DNA of 64,000 bases from Parietaria judaica (Eukaryota; Streptophyta; Magnoliopsida; Rosales; Urticaceae): the NCBI GenBank assembly GCA_954871525.1, contig OX940862.1:11118501-11182500 (forward strand), given 5' to 3'. Positions 49,572-62,261 of the stretch are shown piece after piece. The notes under the pieces are model-generated. The model had not been told where the DNA came from. It saw only the letters and a list, made by a program, of their open reading frames with translations, and made no database searches. Every line of letters begins with the position of its first letter. Within the stretch, counting starts at the first letter, position 1. Made by a program: the position numbers and the translations under genes.

Positions 49572-50138
49572 CTATTTTTTGGATAGCAATGCATCAGGAA
49601 CAACTTTCAGGAGCTTCTTCTGCCTCTTCGACTTTGCGATCTTCTTCAGAGTCTTCGGGTTCGTAATCTTCTGCAGCTTTGTCCCGGACCTCAATATGTT
49701 CTCCTGCTTCTTCTTCTCCCGCTCTTCCCGGAGCCGCTTCTTCTCCAATTTGTTCTTCCGAATCGTCTCCTTCAGCTCCTCTTTCCGCTCCCTGTACGCC
49801 TTCTTGATCTCCTTTTGCCTTGCTCTCTCCTCAAAGTCGGTCCCCTTCCGCACGGAGAGCGCCGAGGATCGCCTCTTCCTGGCCTGCTTCCAATTCCGGC
49901 CCGAGACTCGGCCGGCGATGACGCCATCGTACGTCGGCTTCCCGAAAACGGGTGCGTCGGGATTCTCCGCCGAAGCTACCGCCGATCGCTTTGCTGCTGG
50001 AGGAAGCGACTCCGCGTCGATCTCCATGGCAGCTCCATCGGCTTGGGTGTTGCTTTCGGCCTGTTGTTGTCTTTTGCGTTTGTAGGTTTTGCCTCCGAAG
50101 CCTTCGTCGAGGCACCGGAAATCGATCATGCAAGCCAT
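49572..50138 (-). CDS. CGR1/CCDC86-like rRNA-processing protein
   Basis: A single coding exon of 188 residues. The N-terminus is MACMIDFRCLDEGFGGKTYK. The conserved block FGKPTYDGVIAGRVSGRNWK leads into the Cgr1-type basic coiled coil (DFEERARQKEIKKAYRERKE, LEKKRLREEREKKKQENI). The end is a Lys-rich tail (TLKKIAKSKRQKKLLKV). Cgr1 family proteins are nucleolar and act in pre-rRNA processing for the 60S subunit, so that is the inferred role. The 5' UTR seems to hold an intron: a CAG acceptor lies about 20-25 bp before the ATG, and a GT donor follows CATCGACGCAG near 50781. The GC-rich frame gives antisense shadow frames. Confidence 0.85.
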   Translation of the reverse strand: MACMIDFRCLDEGFGGKTYKRKRQQQAESNTQADGAAMEIDAESLPPAAKRSAVASAENPDAPVFGKPTYDGVIAGRVSGRNWKQARKRRSSALSVRKGTDFEERARQKEIKKAYRERKEELKETIRKNKLEKKRLREEREKKKQENILRSGTKLQKITNPKTLKKIAKSKRQKKLLKVVPDALLSKK

Positions 50139-51560
50139 TGCTAATCACAGAATTGAACTCTGCAGCCACAAACAAAATATGCACATAAACATCCGAATAA
50201 TCTTCATGGTGTTCACACACATCTATAAATATATATACTAGAAGAGCCAAATACACCCAAAAATCCTAATTTACTATATTTTAAGTAAAAAATACACACA
50301 TATATACATATTTTGACACTAATCGTTCCAATGAGGGTTGACTTGGGTCAAACTTGTATCCATTTCCATGGCCATAGAAACTCCAAGCTCAACTTTTTCT
50401 ATTATCTCCTATGCAATATCAATTAAATCGGCTTACTAATTGATAGCACTATCAAATTCTATCACCCAATTACTTAAAAAGCAACAAACCCTAATTTTGA
50501 ATAAGCTTAGTAATATGGTTAGCAAAAAAAACAAAAAAAGCACAAATATTTCAAAATTCTGAGGAGAAAGCCCCACGATTAGCATCTCTAATCCATCTAT
50601 ACCACCATTTCTATGAATAAATTCACAAAAACTTGTGTGATTAAGGTCGATTAACGATTGATTATTCACTAGAAGTACAGACATATTTCTAATTATATTT
50701 CTTTCTGAAAGCAATCAAAGAAGACGATGAAGCAGTGAGTATGATAAAAAGGAGGCTTCGGATTCGAAGGAGAAGCAAACCTGCGTCGATGAGATTAGCG
50801 AGACAGAGACGGTTCGCGAAACAGAGAAAGGAAGGAGAAAGCTAAGCTGTGATATGAACTGTGAAGAAGTATAAAGCTAAACCTAGTTTGACCCAAATTC
50901 GACGGGTCCTACTCATGGGCCGGGCTTCACTTACTGGGCCGGGTTTATATTTGCCTGTGCTTTTATCTGAATTTTAGAAAGAAAAAAAAAATAACGAACG
51001 AAACTAATTTATCTAAATTAAATCGACTTAACATTACTGTTATTATTCCCCATCTCATTATTTATTAATTTCTAATAATTAGCTCCGGTAGCAACTGATT
51101 TTTTAGCTCGATTCTAAACTAGAAAATATATTTAAGAAAATAAATATGCTGAAATCGGTACGCATATAAACATCTAATATTAAAATAAGGTGCCCGGAAC
51201 CGGTAAAAAAAACTCCGCTCTAAGTTTTTATAGTTTCGCCTTCGTAGATCGTTGATTTTTAGTTCATTGTGTAAATTACTGTTACCAAAACTATTACGAG
51301 CCTCGTAAGCGGAAATTTTGGCCCGTTCTCAAACCGTTTTTTTACGATCTATCATAACCGTCTCCTTCAGTAACTGATTTTGTATTAAAGTATAGTTATT
51401 ATTACAGTTAGAAATAAGCTCATAAAGAATGAATTTATTACACAAATGCCAAGCAAGTGCATTTTATTCATTCTATAAATACCCAAGTTGTTACCTATAG
51501 GATCAGTATTCAACCCCTGTGTTGTTGTGAATTTAACTGTTGACTACCGGTAATTAGCGA
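50139..51560. other. 5' leader of CGR1-like gene and spacer to SEX4
   Basis: It includes the probable 5' UTR intron (about 50165-50781) and upstream exon (to about 50860) of the CGR1-like gene. The rest, 50870-51560, is the SEX4 3' flank with AT-rich DNA. No other gene was seen. Confidence 0.6.
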
Positions 51561-54500
51561 TCAATTATCGGGATAATGAGATTGCAATAATTGCTTTATA
51601 CTCAGCCTTTCTGCCGGTAAAAGGTCCACCTCAGCGTCGAACATTCTCCTCCGAATCGACGCCCTCTCGCTATCCTCATTATCAACAACCTGCAAATAGA
51701 GACACTTTTCAATCAGGAACGATAGTCAAAACCAGAACTCCGGTCTTTCATTCGAGAAAACCAAAACTCTCCCATTGACGTATTTTGGATTGTTCACACG
51801 ATTAGCGTAATGAACAGAATCCGATGTTGGCGCCTATTAACTGTAAAATTCCTCTAATACCCCTAAATAATGATAAGACGATAGAGGAAGCAAAGTTATT
51901 GGTTACCTATTTAAATTGATTTTTATATCTTATTTATATAAGGATAATTAAAAACTTACGTCGATATAGTTGTTTACGTTTCCGTCCTTGTTAGGATGAG
52001 TCCTTGGCTTGTCTTCACTGCACACCCAGTTACCGTCGACCACGTATTTATACTCGTATCGTCCTTCCTGTTCGATCAAAGCCATAAAATATAAGATCTC
52101 CATTGAAAATTTTTTAATAGAAGAAAAATCTCATGGTCCCAACTCCCAAGTTAAGGATCTCGTCACGATTCTATATCCGGTAAAACTCTTTGGGATGTAC
52201 CTTAACCTCTAGAGCTATTTGAACGCGCAAAAAAATTAAACTTAGAGAGTCGGGCCCGTGGCAATCTACTTACCATAAGTTCCCTCTGCGCAACCCAGCT
52301 ACCCCGGCCGCCATCAAATCTCAGTGGTATACTCTGAAAAAATAGTCAGAAGAAAAACATATGTAGCTCTTTTAAACATACGCCAAATTTAATTTATTAT
52401 TTTAATTCGTGAAATATAATTACCTGCCCCCATCCGACGTCAAGTCCCGCTACAGCCACGGATGAGCAATTTCTGCCATTCCAGGTCAGCTCAACAGTCT
52501 CCTTTTTCAGCCCAATAAGCTGCAAGAAGAAGAAACGTGAGCTTGGTAATCAGCATGTGGCCAGTAATTCAGTGTTTACATGAAAGTATTATTCCGCATT
52601 TTCGTGAGAAAAACTTTGAAGGAAATAGTCTTGAATAAAACAAAAATACTAGGGAAGGGAACGGAGGAACTCACGATATCGGCAGTTGCAGCTTTTATGG
52701 CTTCTACTTTCGGGAAGCAGGGACGCTTACTCTACAGGAGTTTAAAACAATGTCTGATTCAGACATTTTAACTCTGGAACCACATAGCTTATTTAATATT
52801 AAGATACATGGGATACATGTGAAACAATCAATAAATAATTAGCAATGAGGATGAATAAATAGCAGTCAATTCACACATTCTGGTAATTATACAGCTAATT
52901 TGGCAAGCAGAACTGAGACAAGTTTTATCTTTCCAATGTAGATACTCCTAAGGATGAGTTTATTTTGAATATTCTATATTCGAGTTCTTCTTTTCATACG
53001 AAAACAATGAGTTTATTTTGAATATTCTACATTCGAGTTCTTCTTTTCATACGAAAACAATTGGGTATTGTGATTACGGTTCTTGGAGTAAAAAATGCCA
53101 AACTTGCATCAGACTTTTTGGGAAAAAAAGATATACCAGAATCATGCCATGTGCTTCCTTCAGCTGATAGCCGCTAACCCAGAACATGTATGCCAACTGA
53201 AATAAGAACACATTCAGCTGGTCAAAGAGCTCATATTTTCAAGTGGTTAAAGAAATAAAAGCTCCTATGAATAAGGAATTGGCAGCAAACCCCCGTAAAT
53301 TTGCTAAATTGGAGCACTTGTCCCCATCAAAGTCGTTAATTGGTGCAGTTAACCTCTTGAAATCCTATATGTGGTGCCTTTTGTCCCCCCTAAAGTTCTA
53401 TTTGGTATAAAATGAAAGTTCAAAAGGCTAAGGGCACCAAAACAAAATTCAAGTAGGTAAAGTGCTCCGATTCGCAAAATTGAGAGGTGATTGCTACCAA
53501 CTACTCTAAAAAACCACGCAACGGATTAGAATTTTGGGTCAGATGGTGAACGAGAGAAAAGGGAGTGATCCATAAACAAAGCAAACTAGAGGGGTGAAAA
53601 AAAAAAGACATGACAGAAGAGATACCGCAACAGCAGGAGCTCTCCCCAATCCAGCGGTACAGTGTATATACGTCACGCCTCCGTTTCTCGCTATGGCCTT
53701 GTCTAATTTGCTGATCACAGCCGGTAGTCTAACTCGCAAATCGTGCATGTCAAAGTCTCTGCAAAGTCAAAATTAGCAGGCTGTCAAAGCAAAAGATCAC
53801 AAACATGGAGGACTAATTATCAAAATCGAAACATGTCATCATATACGCCTTCATCAGGCCGGCCCTGAGTTTGTCGAGGTCCTAGGCGAAGACTGATTTT
53901 GGAGCCCTTATCGTAATTATAAAAATAAATATCACGCCCACTAATTTTGGGGCACCAATCTTATATCAAGCCCACTTTTATTATGATTTTTTTTAATATG
54001 AATTGTGTCTATTATATGTTCTCACAACCGCAATACACTATTATTTTTTTTCTTTTATTGTGGGCCCCCTAAATTACAAATCTATTATAGTCTTGAGCCT
54101 ATCATGTATATCCTCAGGGCCGGTACTGGCCTTCATTAACAAACTAACCTTATCTCCGCACGCAAGTGTTCAATATCATGGAATCTCTCTGCATATCTTT
54201 GAATTGCTCCAATGTCCACTCCAAAATATCTAAAAAGTTTCAGTGAAGGATCAACAGAGAATATTTCTCATGGCTGTTGCTGCCAAAATACAAAGTAATT
54301 GCAGTTTAGGATACTCCAGGTCCGAATCTTGTTGCAGACAATATATAGTTTTCACTCCGATCTCACGGAGCTTGTCGACATCGGCCGGGGTCTACGGTTA
54401 AGAAAAAATATCAGGCAATTGCTTTAAAAGATCTGATGAAGTAAATTTCTGAAACAACTAACACCTGTAGGCACGATCCGACGATCAAATCTTGACGGAT

Positions 54501-55291
54501 TATGTTGTAGTTCATTCCATTTTCGTGTTTATAGGTCAAAACTGCATCCGATTATCGAACATAACTGAATGTTAAAAACGCGAACAAATCCACATATAGT
54601 AGATCAAAAGAACTAACTGTACCTGCACCCATAGCTTCTGTCATGTTATTGCTATATATCTCCGACGTTCTTCCGCCATCATTAGCGGACACCGAAGATG
54701 CCTAAACGAGAAATCCGAAACAGTTCAACAACGCGATTTCAGATTCAATTTCCAGATTTTCGTCTTCCTTTCGTGAATCTCTTACCTTGATAGCCATGCT
54801 TCGACGACGATCAGCTTTATTCATCACTCGCTGTGTAAAATTCCATATAAATTTATTAAAACTCAGCTCAATACGCCGATCGCTTCGTAAACCAGCACAC
54901 AAATCAAAACAAAAACAAAACAAAACAAAAAATAGAGAAAAAAAATCAGAAACAGATTTGTGAATCAGCTCTATACGTCGATCTCTTAGCAAGGTTGCAC
55001 GAGTACAAGAAAAAACAACAAAACAAAATCGACTGTTATCGCTAATCTGGCGAAAAATCCATCAAAAGACCAAAATAACAGATCACAGCAATAGATTCTT
55101 ACCAGAGACTCGCGAGAGCTGAAGATGTTCATCCGATGAGAATCAGAGCTTGGCAGAGGCAAAGCCGAGAATCTGAAACAATGAAATCACTACCACGAAT
55201 GAATCGACCGACGCAACAAGATCGAAGCTAGTCAGGGAAGAAGAGAGGAGAATGTGGACCTTGGAAGATTCTGCAGGCAATTCATCATCAT
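51561..55291 (-). CDS. SEX4: Phosphoglucan phosphatase SEX4 (DSP4), dual-specificity phosphatase with CBM48
   Basis: SEX4 dephosphorylates starch glucan at night in the plastid, allowing breakdown by amylases. The gene has about 13 exons. The first two are 55260-55291 ([11 protein letters not shown]; the third ATG matches the family start MNCLQNLP) and 55103-55172; the last ends in TGA at 51561. The N-terminus is a Ser/Arg-rich transit peptide. The phosphatase domain follows: [52 protein letters not shown], and the active site [13 protein letters not shown] (HCxxGxxR at 53641-53664). Next come [12 protein letters not shown] and [12 protein letters not shown], then CBM48 starch binding ([43 protein letters not shown]). 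The Cys and Arg of the active site are present. Introns carry a hAT MITE and a 53-bp tandem duplication. Confidence 0.95.
52954..53060. repeat. 53-bp tandem duplication in a SEX4 intron
   Basis: ATGAGTTTATTTTGAATATT through CATACGAAAACA occurs twice back to back with a 53-bp period. The copies differ at one base (CTATATT versus CTACATT). Confidence 0.9.
53855..54128. mobile_element. hAT-type MITE, 274 bp, in a SEX4 intron
   Basis: The ends are CAGGCCGGCCCTGAG and, on the other strand, CAGTACCGGCCCTGAGG. An exact 8-bp target-site duplication, GCCTTCAT, flanks it (53847-53854 and 54129-54136). Size, TIR and duplication length fit non-autonomous hAT elements with CAGNNCCGGCCCTGA ends, common in plants. 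It has no coding capacity. Confidence 0.9.
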
Positions 55292-56366
55292 CGTCTTTAA
55301 ATTCGTCGAACGAGAGACGAAATAATATCTTGAGCTTGTCAGAACTGAGAATGAAAATGGTGAAGGTGACGGGAGTGAGTATTTATAGGGTGACGTGGAC
55401 GCCTTTGGGATAAATTAAAAAAACAAAAGCACATGGCTTTTTCGTGATCGTTAAATTAGGACTATTTGGCGCCTTTATAATTATTAATTACAGAAAAACG
55501 TGTAGCTGATTAAACGCAGAACCCCAAACTTTCAAATGTATCGTATATTTCCCCGGGATTCGGAACTTTATTTCAAATTTGTCTTCCAAGAATTGAAATC
55601 AAGCTATAACTAGAGGGTTTGTTACTGGGATTTTTCGTAAATATCGATCGGTATATACTGATGAGATTTTCATACAAAAATTAGATATTATTCAAGAAAA
55701 AAATCAAAATTTTATTTTTGAACCGGCTTTGAGAGATTATGTATAAATTTGTTTTAAAAAATAAAGTGAAACTACCAATCAAGAATACAATGCACTTACG
55801 CATTACTAGATAAATTACGTGTAAGAACAAGTGACATTATTGGTCAAGTTTATATGTGTAAATGAGACACGCATCTACGTCCCATGAAATATAGATCCAG
55901 AACCTCTTCGAGAGACACGTAATGAAATTACCACTAAATCAAACAAGCTTAGTCTCGAGAGTTTTTCTTACACCTTGTTCAGTTCATCGATATTGGAGGT
56001 TAATTAATATGACATCTTGCTTAAAGCGTACTATGTTTGTAGTTTGGTGAATAAATGACGCAAGCATAATTTAAGTAGTCGATCAATCATTAACATGGCC
56101 TGATTGGAATACTTTTAGCGACAGTTATAAACAACTCATTACTGTAATTCAATTAAAGTGATCATCATAGTACAAAAAAATCATTACAGAAGTAAAAAAC
56201 TCACACAGATATATTTAAAGAATTTGCAAAAGAAAGAGATGTTCAGGTTAGAAGAGGCAAGGGCCTTAATTTATAAAGGACATGCTATAAATAGGACCGA
56301 CTTGGTGACTAAAAACCCGCAAAATCCTGACGGATAAAGTTGAGAGAGAGCAAGCACCGGAAGTCG
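55292..56366. other. SEX4 promoter and 3' flank of SEC12-like gene
   Basis: Both neighbours are on the minus strand. The region holds the SEX4 5' flank and a SINE copy (55819-55960). No gene was seen. Confidence 0.6.
55819..55960 (-). mobile_element. tRNA-derived SINE, second family member
   Basis: On the minus strand it runs from an A-box-like GTTTGATTTAGTGG (55931-55944) and AGAGGTTCTGGATC to CATTTACACATATAAACTTG and GTTCTTACACG. The order and spacing match the copy at 38765-38985. Confidence 0.55.
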
Positions 56367-59309
56367 TCACATATCTACCGGCCCGAAAGGGTTGAAGCTA
56401 TTTTGCTCATCGGACGGCCTTGAATCGCCGAAGAAAGCCTTGATCCTCTGCGCTCCGGGCTGGTTGATCGGGAAGTTCCAAAAGGAGTCCGAGTTTTCCA
56501 TGAAATAGTAGAATCCAATGGCCGACACCAGAAATAGCGTGAAGAGCAGTGTGTAGATCTGCCATTCTGCACAGTTTCCGGCAATTTTTTTCTTTCTTTC
56601 AGAAATCGCACATAAAAAGAAATATAATATATATATATAACGGGGGAAAGAGGGACCTTTCCAATCGGCCGGGACGGTCAGCTTCTTCACTACAGCTCCC
56701 CATTCTCTAGAAGTGGTCAGAACAACTCTGCAAACAAAACAGACATTAAGAGAATGAGCTACTAAAAGAACGGTATTTGGTTTATGCTTACACGCTTCTA
56801 CTTTGCGGAAAAAAGAAAAAAGAATCTATTTTTTACTATGTAGATGTGACCGAGCTCTTTCAATGTACAAAAATATCTGTTCAGCGAAACGGCTAATATC
56901 ACAACTGCGTCAATTAAATTCCTCTCTAAAGTCAGTAATGGTACACACAGTTCTTCACTGCTACATGTAACCGAATCTTTTGTGTGAGAATATGTAAGAC
57001 CCATTATAACTTGTAGGACGGTAAAGTTGTAACTTATTCTTTATGCTTTATTAGGGGTATTTTGGGTGTTGTGCACATAAGTTAGGTTTTAATGGTTTTA
57101 AATTTCCTTTCAAAACACCTTGCAAAGAGTTATCGCCCTATTCTTGAAGGAAAGCCGTTATGTGACATTTGGTTGATTATAAAGTGTTTGGGGAATTACC
57201 GTTTTGGTGAATTCCCGTTGAGCGGTTATTTCGTGTTTGATTTTATTCGGTTCCTATGAGAATATAGGTGAATTACCTCTCACTGGGACAAAACTCCAGT
57301 GTATCGATGCAAGTACCAAGGTGAAGCCTTTTACTATAATGCAATATCTCCATTTTCTTCACATCAACTACACATATATCCCCGTCTTTGCTCCCGCTAC
57401 AGAAAAAAGCCCGAAAAAAGGTGAGATGATAGAGTTCACCGAAAAATATTAATTGTATGACTACTCAGCCAAATCAAGCTTAAACTTTGTAGTTTCAATT
57501 GCTTACAGAGCAAGATATTTCCCATCCTTGCTCATAGACATAATGGAAGCCGGTTTTTTAAGCAGCCTCTTGTGCCCGATTCTGTTCCACGTGCTCAGAT
57601 CCCAAACTGCCGTTACCACACTATCACCTGTTTAAACGGTAAAATATATGTTGATGAGGAGGAAAGCAATAACAAAATAATAATAATAAGTGGGCAATGA
57701 ATCATTAATGTTCTACAATTACCTTTCTGAACAGTACAAAACAGAAACGGTTTGGTCCCGTCCTTGGAGAAGCGACATAGTTGAATATTTTCATCCTGAA
57801 ATGTACAAAAAGACAAGATTATTTATATACATGGAATTAGATCATGAATTTTATCATATAGTGGATAAACATACCGGTTTGCGCGTCAGAGTTGTCAAGG
57901 GGAAACCATCTTCTGTCTTCCACACTCTAGCGGAACCGTCGGTAGAAGTTGAAACCAAGAACTCGGAGTCTAGGCTGGAGAATAGAAACACAAATGATGT
58001 CAATATACAAACTGTTTTGTTTCACTTAAAGACACAGTTCACCAAAAAAGATTCACAGGGATTGACGGGTTTATAAATTCAAGCTAAATGCTTATTTGCA
58101 CAAAAAAATTACGGAAAAAGGATTCTCTACCTAAAGTCCATGTCGCGAACGGACTTATGCGCCTTAGGCTCGTCTAAAATGACTCTAAGACTAGGCCATT
58201 CCAAGATTCTAATATGCCCATCCTGTAGACGTTTGAATCAGGCTTGAATTATTAAATTGGAAAAAAAATTACTAATAAGTTAAATACAACAATTATAACT
58301 CCTTACCTCGCCTCCCATAGCGAGTTTAGAACCGTCAACACTGAATACTATACATTTCTGCGGGCCGACACTATGGAGAGGCGCTAGAGTTTTTCCCAGG
58401 AGTTTCGTGCTCGATTCTACTACGTGCAACTCAAACAATCTGCATATCCACAAAAATGAAACGAATTACTTGTCGAAATCCGGGCCTGGGCCAAGATTAG
58501 CATAGAAAAGAGGAGCCTACATCAATGTACTCCATGTCTGAACTTCATAATTGATATGTATCGACAATACATTACAAAATCCAACATTACTACAATTACT
58601 ACTAATATCCAATAATTTACCAAACAAGAGTATATAGCTATATATACTACTATATATAAACAGCATAAGTTACCAAAAAAGAACTTCACAAGTATCACAG
58701 ACACCTGTATATACAACAACAAGAAAACAATCGAAAAAAATCGCCTACAATTACTACTAATAACCAATAATTCAGTATATAGCTATATGTAACACTGTAT
58801 TAACAGCGTAATTTACCAAAAATGAACTTCACAAGTATCAATTCACAAACACCTGTATATCGAGAGAAAAAAACCGCACATATATTGAAGTAATTGATCA
58901 AATATCGAAAGAAAAATCCAAGAACATCAACCATAACTCACTTGCAGCCACCGTTGGTGGTGGAGCAAACGACGTCGTCTCCGCTGGGGTGCACCGCGAG
59001 CGAAACTGGATCGCCTTCCACTTCCTCGAGCACATACGAAGCCTGCTCACACACCAATTCGATCAAGAAAAGCATCGATTTCGAGAATCTTCAAGTGAGA
59101 GAGAGAGAGAGACGTACCAGAGGCGACGAGGAGAGAGAAGTGGCGACGGAATCGTAGGAGAAGAGCTCCACCACCGCCGGTCCGCCGCGCGGCCTGGCCC
59201 TCCCCAGAACGACGACGTTCGCGTTCTCCGTTCGCCGGATCCACGAACCGCACGCCACCGGACCCGACTCCGAACCCGACCCGGCTCCGTCGCTTCTCTG
59301 ATTATCCAT
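56367..59309 (-). CDS. SEC12-like WD40 membrane protein (STL2/PHF1 family)
   Basis: An ER membrane WD40 protein related to SEC12, the exchange factor for SAR1 in COPII budding; in plants the family includes PHF1 (phosphate transporter exit from the ER) and STL proteins. The multi-exon gene starts MDNQRSDGAGSGSES at 59309, followed by SWIRRTENANVVVLG. WD40 pieces follow: VSLAVHPSGDDVVCSTTNGG, IVFSVDGSKLAMGGEDGHIR, LVSTSTDGSARVWKTEDG, LCRFSKDGTKPFLFC, DGDICVVDVKKMEI and LTTSREWGAVVKKLTVPADW. One C-terminal membrane span (IYTLLFTLFLVSAIGFYYFM) precedes a short lumenal tail ending NPFGPVDM. The first blade lacks the Gly-rich K-loop of true SEC12 and reads VVVLGRARPRGGPAVVELF, so it fits the STL2 branch and may not act as a SAR1 exchange factor. 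That last point is inference. Confidence 0.87.
58590..58865. repeat. Diverged tandem duplication of about 130-160 bp in a SEC12-like intron
   Basis: The block with CAATTACTACTAATATCCAA, GTATATAGCTATAT, GAACTTCACAAGTATCA and ACACCTGTATAT occurs at about 58590-58715 and again at 58747-58862. The copies differ by substitutions and small indels. No gene feature explains it. Confidence 0.75.
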
Positions 59310-61774
59310 GTCGAAGGGAAAATTTCGAAGAAGTTCCGAAATCCTCCAATTTAACGAAGCTGAGAGAGAGGGCAGAAAGGTCTTTTCGGCAAGGTGGGTC
59401 CCACGTGGGCAACAAGGGGGTGATCGATCGTGGAGCGAGGGAGGGGTTTACTATGATAAAAGTCAAAGGTCAACGCTTCGGAGGGTTTAAGATCGTCGTT
59501 TTTAAAGGGATCAAGGGATATTCGTAAAGAATCACGTGTTAAATAATGCCGTTTGTGGGACCCACTGAGAAAGTCAAAAGTGATGTTACGTTTGGGAGTT
59601 TAGACTTTAGACGTTGACAGATTTGACTTTTGGGCAATTTGGATCCTGCCCGTTTGTAGTAATGGGCCGTCCTGGCGGGCCAATCAGATCTAACAAGTTT
59701 GGGTAGATTTTTCGACGGATTTTTGCTGATATTTTGGAAAGTCGAGCTTATCGGTTAAATTTTATTTGTCAATCATTATCGTTTATTATTCTAATATTAT
59801 CTATCTTCGTCGTGTATATGCAGAAGTCGGTGGAGGCGTGGTTGTTAGTTAAAACTTAAAAGTGATACGCTTCAAGCACTTTTTAAATACTTATAATTAT
59901 CCGGCACTTAAATACACTATCGATATTTTTAATGTTGATCTTAAGAAAGTATGTCTTTTTTTCTTCAAAGCTTTTTAAAAAGACAGGACCGAATACCGTA
60001 TTTAGTAAAATAAACACCCTATATGGCATGACGGTGAAAAGTGTCATATTGGAAAGGTTTGTTTCCGACCTTACAGTTGAATTATGGTGTCCATGCAAAT
60101 GCAAGTGTGGTCTCCAAAATATTAATTATCAATATTTTTTGTGTTTTTATAAGGTGGAAAAATCATTGGAAGACTTTATTTTAGAGAAGAGTACAAACAA
60201 GACGTGTGTGTTTATTTTCGGTGATTTTCCCCTTTTTTCTGGAACATTATCGCTTTGTAGATATTTATTGATATTGTTCGGAAACGAGTCGTATTATAGT
60301 GATTGAAATCGAAAGTGATAGATTTGTATGTTATGAATAAAGTAAAGATATTCAATGTAATATTGTATATGTGTGGAGAGAAAATCTAATCATCGCAGTA
60401 ATGATAAGCTACGCAAAACTCGATAAATACGTCTCTTTCCATTTAAATAGACCGTACATTAACACGGGATATTTATCTTGTACATAAAATAAAATAAAGG
60501 GTTATTATTGATAAAAGTACTCAAGCTATTTAGAATTAAAGCGGTATAGAGTTAATTTAAAAAAAACAGTGGTAAAAACTACCCAAGTTCATATTTTTTT
60601 AGTGAATTGGTAGATCTCGTCTATTTTTCCGTAAGTTTTTTTTTACTATTTCCGTTAGCTATGGACGTCAACGCAAATCAAGCAAATAAATTCGAACGAT
60701 AAAAAATCCACGAATATCAAATTAAAACAGCATGTAAACACAAATTCTTTGAACACCAACAACGCATATTCTTATATTTATTCTCACTTTATGTCTCTAA
60801 TTACCAGTTCATATCCTCAATGGCATTGCGATTAGCATTGTTGACGTTATCATTGATGTAAATAATAAAAGAACTAATGAAAAATGGATGAGGTCTACCA
60901 ATTTTTCAAAAAATATGAACTTTGATACTCTTATCACTGTTGTTTTAAGTTGGTTATATGCTACCATATTTCTAAACAACTTAGGTACTTATGCCAGCAA
61001 TAATTCTAAAATACATTATGAACTTTAGAAGTTCAAGTACAAAATTTTCCTCACAGGTATCTAATGAAATTGCACATGGTCTAGATAAACTCGCCAATCA
61101 CCATTAAGACTAGAGGGAATTTTGATTGATTGGATTATGTTCTCGACTCGTAGACACATTATTTTTAAACGATTCAAATAGTAAAATGGGAGTCATGATC
61201 CTTGTTCAGGACGTTCACTTTACTGTCGCCAATGATCATAGGCGGAAGCATGCCTATCACTAAGGGGACTCTAGCCCCCCCAAAACCCTAAATAATTAAT
61301 CCTTCTAATATATATTTTTAATCTTGTTAATTATTTTTTAAAAATCTGTATATTAATACGCACACATTTTACCTTCCAATTTCCAACTGTGCACGTTTTG
61401 CACAATGCACCTACAAATATTCTCCAACCTCAACAAAAATATATTAAAGGTTAGTCATAGTATTATATTCTTATTATTTTTCTCAACCAATTTTATAAAA
61501 TTGACGGTATAAATACCAAAGTTACTATCACTTGTGTAATCGAGTAAATAAGTTGTATGCGATAAAAATATTTAAATTTTATTTTATGTCCATTCGTCTA
61601 TTTGTGTTCATTAATTTTATCAATTTTTAAAATTTTGATACTCTTCAAATTGCAAACAAAATAGTAAAAAAATATATATATTTAAATACCAAACTGCACT
61701 TAATGTTGTAAAATTCATAAGTCCAAAAATACAAATTTTTAGTTTTTTCCAAATAAAATTCAGATTTGTATACC

Positions 61775-61950
61775 CAATAAAGCCTCGTTAAATTAATACT
61801 CGATAAATTAATAACTTCAATAAATCAATACTTTTGTATGATCCCGACTCTAACTAATCTGATTAAATTTTACCTCGATAAATTAATAACCTCGATAATA
61901 TAACAAAAAATTTTGGTCTAACAGTATAAATTATAGAAGTTTTACTCTAT
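61775..61950. mobile_element. Pogo/Lemi-like MITE remnant (Tc1/mariner type)
   Basis: The left end (AATAAAGCCTCGTTAAATTA, then CTCGATAAATTAATAA) and the reversed right end (GAGTAAAACTTCTATAATTT) resemble the AGTAAAACCTCTATAAATTAA ends typical of plant pogo-like MITEs. The ends are diverged and no TA duplication was confirmed. Confidence 0.45.
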
Positions 61951-62261
61951 TGTGAAATAGGATCTTAAAATAATGACTGTTGGATTTAAGAAGACCCAAA
62001 GGTCTTACTTTAAAAAATCAAATTTCATTTTTCGATATTGTATTTTACAACATTATTTACATTTTGCACCGCTTAAATACTTAGGCCACTAATTCTTGAT
62101 TGCAATATTGTAGATAACTAGATATATACATATATTTTTATTTATAGGAAATTACTAGCAAGTTATAATTACAGAAAGTAAAAAAGGGTAAAAAAATTAA
62201 ATTTGCCATTTTGAAGCATGCAAACTAGTGTAGACATAGATCTCCCCGATTTAGTACACTG

